Shown here in pieces: positions 5,377 to 8,505 of a stretch of 8,505 nt of DNA. The position numbers and the translations under genes are program-made. The notes beneath the pieces are model-generated. The model was not told the origin of the DNA. It did no database searches and saw only the letters and a list, made by a program, of their open reading frames with translations. The DNA is from Candidatus Hydromicrobium americanum (GTDB taxonomy: Bacteria; Actinomycetota; Humimicrobiia; Humimicrobiales; Humimicrobiaceae): assembly GCA_002779205.1 (NCBI GenBank), contig PEXF01000101.1, positions 1 through 8,505 of the forward strand. Reading direction: 5' to 3'. Numbering within the stretch: the first letter of the stretch is position 1; every line of letters begins with the position of its first letter.

Positions 5377-6225
5377 ATGGGAAATATTGCAATTGTTACA
5401 GATAGCACTTCTGATTTGCCAGGCAATATATATGAAGGATATGATCTTAGTGTTGTGCCTTTATCTGTTGTATTTGGTGGCAAAACTTATTTAGATGACG
5501 GTATAGATATTAAAGAAGATGATTTTTATAAAATGATGGAAGCGTCAGTTGAGATGCCAAAAGCAGCGCAGCCAACCCCTGGTGATTTTATTAATATTTA
5601 CAGTAAATTAACTCAGCAGGGCAAAGAAATTATATCCATACATATTTCCAGGAAATTATCCGGTACACTTAACTATGCAGAACTTGCTGCCAGGCAATTT
5701 GAAAAAGGAAAAATTGAAGTTATGGATTCAGAAGTAGTCCATATGTCTTGTGGGTTTATGGCATTAAAAGCAGCCAAAATGGCAGCTGAAGGTAACAAAA
5801 AGGAAGATATAATAAAAGAATTAAGTAGTTTCAGGAATAAAATAAATGCATTTTTTGTACCAAAATCACTGGATAATTTAATAAAAGGTGGCCGGATTAA
5901 TAAAATTAAAGGAAAGCTTGCAACTTTATTAGAAGTAAAGCCAATTCTTACTCTAAAGGATGGGGAAGTTGCGCTGTATAAAAATGCAAGAAAATGGGAA
6001 CTGGTTAAAAAAGAATTACTAAATTCAATGGAAAGCATAATTAAAGACAGTAAAAAACTTACTGTATCCATTGGAGATGTAGCAAATAGTGAGGATGCAG
6101 ATGATATGGAGAAAAATATTAAGGAAAGATTTAATCCTTTTCAAATAATCAGGGTAAAAATAGGCATAGTGGTAGGTTCCCACCTGGGAATTGGAGGTCT
6201 TGGCATTACTTTTTTTGAAGAGTAG
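5377..6225 (+). CDS. DegV family protein (fatty-acid-binding FakB type)
   Basis: This complete 282-residue protein begins 6 bases after AAAGGGGGTGA. The N-terminal motif IVTDSTSDLP (6-15), VVPLSVVFGG (26-35), the LSGT loop (94-97), NLIKGGRINK (167-176) and LLEVKPIL are DegV signatures. DegV/FakB proteins bind a fatty acid and present it to the kinase FakA for phosphorylation, feeding membrane lipid synthesis. Family members have T-S-Q-P before the second glycine-rich turn; here it is K62-A63-A64-Q65-P66-T67-P, so the hydroxyl groups expected to hold the ligand carboxylate are missing. The C-terminal H-T-G-P-G block is likewise altered to H269-L-G-I-G. The protein may therefore bind a different ligand. 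No FakA gene is in the window. The 149-base upstream gap holds no gene. Confidence 0.93.
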   Translation: MGNIAIVTDSTSDLPGNIYEGYDLSVVPLSVVFGGKTYLDDGIDIKEDDFYKMMEASVEMPKAAQPTPGDFINIYSKLTQQGKEIISIHISRKLSGTLNYAELAARQFEKGKIEVMDSEVVHMSCGFMALKAAKMAAEGNKKEDIIKELSSFRNKINAFFVPKSLDNLIKGGRINKIKGKLATLLEVKPILTLKDGEVALYKNARKWELVKKELLNSMESIIKDSKKLTVSIGDVANSEDADDMEKNIKERFNPFQIIRVKIGIVVGSHLGIGGLGITFFEE

Positions 6226-6326
6226 ATTAGAATTAAAGAATTAGATAAAGATAATATTTTAAATTATACATTACTGTCTTAATATAATTGGTTGGATTAT
6301 AGAAGATATGGGCTTTTTATGTAAAA

Positions 6327-6356
6327 TTGATAACTAAATGGATAGATAGGTATATA
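6327..6356 (+). promoter_or_regulatory. Weak sigma-A-like promoter candidate before the GH130 gene
   Basis: TTGATA (6327-6332) is followed after 18 bases by TATATA (6351-6356). The -35 box is close to TTGACA but the -10 box is a poor match, and such pairs are common in AT-rich DNA. It is placed sensibly within the 234-base degV-GH130 gap, which otherwise holds two overlapping short frames. Confidence 0.22.
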
Positions 6357-6395
6357 GAAGTGTATTGGTAAAGATGAAAAGGAGTGAAGTGTTTA

Positions 6396-6452
6396 TTGCG
6401 GATACAGTATATACAGGAGATGATTTTCCAGGAAAGACTTAAGTTATTATAA
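6396..6452 (+). other. Possible leader ORF coupled to the GH130 gene
   Basis: A clear AAAAGGAG (6377-6384) lies in the gap, but the GH130 ATG at 6460 has no ribosome site of its own. TTG 6396, 11 bases after the site, opens an 18-codon frame (RIQYIQEMIFQERLKLL after the initiator) ending at TAA 6450-6452, 7 bases before the GH130 ATG. Ribosomes finishing this frame could reinitiate on the enzyme gene. A competing frame from ATG 6374 (22 codons, ending at 6442) overlaps it; its start lies upstream of the ribosome site, so it does not use that site. Neither peptide is recognisable. Confidence 0.3.
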
Positions 6453-6459
6453 CAAGAAA

Positions 6460-7410
6460 ATGAATAATAAAAATTTTAAAGAACTTTTTAAAAGATACGA
6501 AGGAAATCCAATTTTAACTTTGGAAAATTGGCCTTACAAAGTAGGAGCCGTCTTTAATCCCGGTGCAATAAAATTTAATGATGAGATATTGCTTTTGGTT
6601 CGAGTTGAAGATAGGCAGGGGTATTCCCATTTAACTATTGCTAAAAGTAAAGATGGAAAAACAAATTGGCAGATAAATTCTGTGCCAGCATTGATAGCAG
6701 AACAAGAATTTGGCGAAGCTATATTTGGATTAGAAGATCCCAGAATTGTTTGGTTAGAAGACCGCAAAGAATATATAATTACTTGTATTTCCTTCTTTGA
6801 TGGAGTGGCCTGTGAACCTCCTGGTATTTCTTTAATAGCAACTAAAGATTTTTTAAATTTTAAACGCCTGGGAAGAAAATTAATACCTCCCAATAAAGAT
6901 GCTTCATTGTTTCCTAAAACTATAAAAGGTTATTATGCCCTTATAAATAGACCCATTGTTGAAGGAAGAGCAGATATCTGGGTTTCTTTCTCTAAAGATT
7001 TGGATTTCTGGGGGAAGGATAGAGTACTGATTCCTACCCGACACAGGGCTTGGGATTCTGATAGAGTTGGGCTAGGCCCCCCACCTATTGAGACGCCAGA
7101 TGGTTGGTTAGTTATTTACCATGGGGTAAGAAATACAGCCTCCGGTACTATTTATCGAATGGGGCTAGCTTTGTTAGATTTAGAAACTCTTGGAGTAATA
7201 CATCGGAGTAAAGATTGGATTTTTGGGCCAAAAGAGAGTTATGAAAGAGTAGGTAATACAGATGATGTTGTTTTTCCCTGTGGTGTAGTTATTGATAAAA
7301 AAACAAATGAACTTTTAGTTTATTATGGCGCTGCTGATTCAGTAGTTGCTCTAGCTATTGCTAATTTAAATGACATCGTTTCTTATTTAAAAAAATGTAC
7401 CAGATGTTAG
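6460..7410 (+). CDS. GH130 family glycoside phosphorylase (beta-mannoside type)
   Basis: This complete 316-residue cytoplasmic protein (no signal peptide) has a five-bladed-propeller GH130 pattern. The motifs in order are FNPGA (32-36), LLVRVEDRQGYS (45-56), FGLEDPRI (89-96) with D93 the expected general acid, KDASLFP (146-152), INRP (162-165), GLGPPPIETPDGWLVIYHG (204-222) and VVFPCG (270-275). GH130 enzymes use phosphate to cleave beta-mannosides, releasing alpha-mannose 1-phosphate; a subset are hydrolases. The Arg and His residues normally binding phosphate (R48, R164, H221) appear present, which favours a phosphorylase. Which mannoside is cleaved (mannosyl-glucose, mannobiose or longer) cannot be read from sequence. 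It has no partner sugar genes nearby, and the following hairpin ends its transcript. The start ATG lacks a ribosome site but no alternative start exists back to the stop at 6421. Confidence 0.92.
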   Translation: MNNKNFKELFKRYEGNPILTLENWPYKVGAVFNPGAIKFNDEILLLVRVEDRQGYSHLTIAKSKDGKTNWQINSVPALIAEQEFGEAIFGLEDPRIVWLEDRKEYIITCISFFDGVACEPPGISLIATKDFLNFKRLGRKLIPPNKDASLFPKTIKGYYALINRPIVEGRADIWVSFSKDLDFWGKDRVLIPTRHRAWDSDRVGLGPPPIETPDGWLVIYHGVRNTASGTIYRMGLALLDLETLGVIHRSKDWIFGPKESYERVGNTDDVVFPCGVVIDKKTNELLVYYGAADSVVALAIANLNDIVSYLKKCTRC

Positions 7411-7415
7411 TAAAG

Positions 7416-7446
7416 AGCCCGCCAGGGCGGGCTTATTATTTTTTAA
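7416..7446 (+). terminator. Rho-independent terminator after the GH130 gene
   Basis: AGCCCGCC (7416-7423) is the exact inverse of GGCGGGCT (7426-7433). With the innermost pair open this gives a 7-bp GC-rich stem and a 4-base loop, followed by TATTATTTTTT. It starts 6 bases after the GH130 stop and should end that transcript before the insertion sequence. Confidence 0.88.
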
Positions 7447-7457
7447 AAAAATACTAC

Positions 7458-7463
7458 TATAAT
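7458..7463 (+). promoter_or_regulatory. Consensus -10 box (TATAAT) without a clear -35
   Basis: A perfect TATAAT lies in the 95-base gap between the GH130 gene and the insertion sequence, but the bases 16-18 upstream (around 7435-7441, ATTATT-like) are a poor -35. A short frame, ATG 7469 (MKTLEALINI), follows without a ribosome site and runs into the element's left end. Confidence 0.2.
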
Positions 7464-7505
7464 TTATTATGAAAACTCTTGAAGCGTTAATTAATATATA
7501 GGGCT

Positions 7506-7522
7506 ATGCACTTGACTGAAGT
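7506..7522 (+). repeat. Left terminal inverted repeat of the IS
   Basis: ATGCACTTGACTGAAGT, a perfect 17/17 match to the reverse complement of the right end. It may extend outward through GGGCT (7501-7505). Confidence 0.92.
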
Positions 7523-7548
7523 TGCCACAATATATAGTATATGTGGGT

Positions 7549-8469
7549 ATGGAAGTTTACCCACGAAATCTTATGGAATTTGAACAGCAATTTGCTTCGG
7601 AAGAAGCTTGTCGGGAATATTTGTTTCAACTGCGATGGCCTGATGGCTTTCAGTGCCATCGATGTCAGAATCAGAAAGTTTGGAAAACTATCCAAAATCT
7701 GTATTACTGCGCAAATTGTGGATATAAAACTTCGATAACAGCTGGCACAATCTTTCAAGATACGAGTAAGCCTTTGTTGCTCTGGTTTCGAGCAATGTGG
7801 TACGTGACGAATCAAAAACATGGAGTTAGTGCTCTTGGTCTGCAACGTGCCTTGGGATTGGGCAGTTATCGAACTGCTTGGGCATGGTTGCACAAGCTGC
7901 GTTGCGCTATGGTACGACCTGGTCGTGATCGTCTCTTTGGTACAGTTCAGGTTGATGAAACTTATATTGGAGGTCCAGAGATAGGGAAACGAGGTCGTGG
8001 AGCTGCTGGTAAGGCCTTGGTTGTCGTTGCGGCACAACAAGATGGCAAACGAATTGGTCGGATTCGCCTTCAACGAGTAGCCGATGCTTCTGCAGAATGT
8101 TTGAACGATGCAGTAATGAAAAGTGTCAAGCCTAATTCCATAGTACAGACAGACGGTTGGAATGGATACAAACAATTGGACAAGTTGGGTTATACCCATG
8201 ATGTTATCCGACAAACCTCCGATATCGGTGAAAATCTTTTGCCATTGGTCAATCGAGTTGTTTCTTTGTTGAAACGATGGCTGTTGGGAACTCATCAAGG
8301 AGCGGTTAAGATATCGCATTTGGACTATTATTTGGATGAGTTTACTTTTCGTTTTAATCGTAGAACTTCCAAATCGAGAGGCAAATTGTTTTATCGACTT
8401 GTTCAACAATCTGTCGAAGTTCCCCCTACCTTGATAAAAGATATTGCAGGGGATCAATCTAGAAAGTAA
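7549..8469 (+). CDS. IS1595-family transposase
   Basis: The 306-residue enzyme (from ATG 7549) cuts and moves its own element. An N-terminal zinc ribbon has CHRC (36-39) and CANC (54-57), typical of the IS1595 zinc-ribbon domain. A helical DNA-binding part follows, and then the ISXO2-like DDE core: D136 in VQVDETYIGG, D202 in VQTDGWNGY, and a final acidic residue E264 in LDYYLDEFTFRFNRR, preceded by the conserved GTHQGAV. All three catalytic positions are present and the frame is unbroken, so the protein could be active. The start is uncertain: TTG 7522 overlaps the inverted repeat's last base, and ATG 7573 (MEFEQQF) would also keep all domains. No start has a good ribosome site, which is common for insertion sequences. 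Confidence 0.94.
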   Translation: MEVYPRNLMEFEQQFASEEACREYLFQLRWPDGFQCHRCQNQKVWKTIQNLYYCANCGYKTSITAGTIFQDTSKPLLLWFRAMWYVTNQKHGVSALGLQRALGLGSYRTAWAWLHKLRCAMVRPGRDRLFGTVQVDETYIGGPEIGKRGRGAAGKALVVVAAQQDGKRIGRIRLQRVADASAECLNDAVMKSVKPNSIVQTDGWNGYKQLDKLGYTHDVIRQTSDIGENLLPLVNRVVSLLKRWLLGTHQGAVKISHLDYYLDEFTFRFNRRTSKSRGKLFYRLVQQSVEVPPTLIKDIAGDQSRK

Positions 8470-8488
8470 AATACAAGATATAGTATGT

Positions 8489-8505
8489 ACTTCAGTCAAG
8501 TGCAT
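8489..8505 (-). repeat. Right terminal inverted repeat of the IS
   Basis: The exact reverse complement of 7506-7522. It ends on the last base of the window, so outer bases and the target duplication are missing. Confidence 0.9.

Larger units (their letters stand above)
7501..8505 (+). mobile_element. IS1595-family insertion sequence
   Basis: A one-kilobase element with a single transposase gene lies between terminal inverted repeats: the 17 bases at 7506-7522 are the exact reverse complement of 8489-8505. The left repeat is preceded by GGGCT, and IS1595-family ends commonly begin with GGG. The true left end is therefore probably 7501, with a 22-base repeat, and the right end would lie 5 bases past the window. 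If so, the 8-bp target duplication expected for this family would be 7493-7500 (AATATATA), an AT-rich site. The right copy cannot be seen. There are no passenger genes. Confidence 0.88.

Noticed and set aside
5673..6071. 132-codon minus-strand frame inside degV
   Set aside because: It lies wholly within a gene with clear DegV motifs and shows no family features.
7504..8505. 333-codon open frame on the minus strand across the whole insertion sequence
   Set aside because: It mirrors the transposase gene, starts inside the inverted repeat, and its translation shows no domain; a long antisense frame can arise from the codon pattern of the real gene.
1..8505. CRISPR array, tRNA, rRNA or riboswitch
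   Set aside because: No regularly spaced repeats, cloverleaf with conserved TTC loop, rRNA segments or recognisable riboswitch cores were seen on either strand by eye.

Overview
The window reads as low-to-moderate GC DNA from an anaerobic Firmicute. Strong GGAGG-type ribosome sites, a DegV protein, a stand-alone lipoyl domain and several small Cys-rich families typical of Clostridia and Halanaerobiales all point that way; the species cannot be named from the sequence. All credible genes are on the + strand. No rRNA, tRNA or CRISPR array was seen.

Region 1 (1-4034) is a run of small genes, several of them broken. Intact genes are a free lipoyl domain (93-338), a DUF169 protein (495-1274), a DGC-type putative zinc-binding protein (1290-1787), a thioredoxin-fold-like protein with a vicinal Cys pair resembling ArsD (2012-2362), a DUF6951-like Cys-rich protein (2999-3322) and a DUF5714 protein (3369-4034). 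Among them lie remnants: a possible Ldh_2-family fragment (340-465), a zinc-ribbon gene with a lost start codon and an internal TGA (1830-1991), the first 44 codons of a universal stress protein (2365-2499) and the C-terminal half of a bile-acid-symporter-type carrier (2520-2924). The intact members share conserved cysteines and a possible metal(loid)/thiol theme. That theme is inference.

Region 2 (4035-5227) is clearly more AT-rich. It holds two adjacent half-size permeases (4119-4619 and 4664-5227) that look like the two halves of an ArsP/COG0701 permease, probably working as a heteromeric carrier. Region 3 (5228-7440) carries a DegV fatty-acid-binding-type protein (5377-6225) with an altered ligand motif and a GH130 glycoside phosphorylase (6460-7410) ended by a strong hairpin terminator.

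Region 4 (about 7501-8505) is an IS1595-family insertion sequence with a complete transposase and 17-bp perfect terminal inverted repeats. Its right end coincides with the window edge. The element and the gene fragments upstream suggest a rearranging accessory region. The best candidate for something undescribed is the set of Cys-rich proteins at 495-4034 together with the paired half-permeases.
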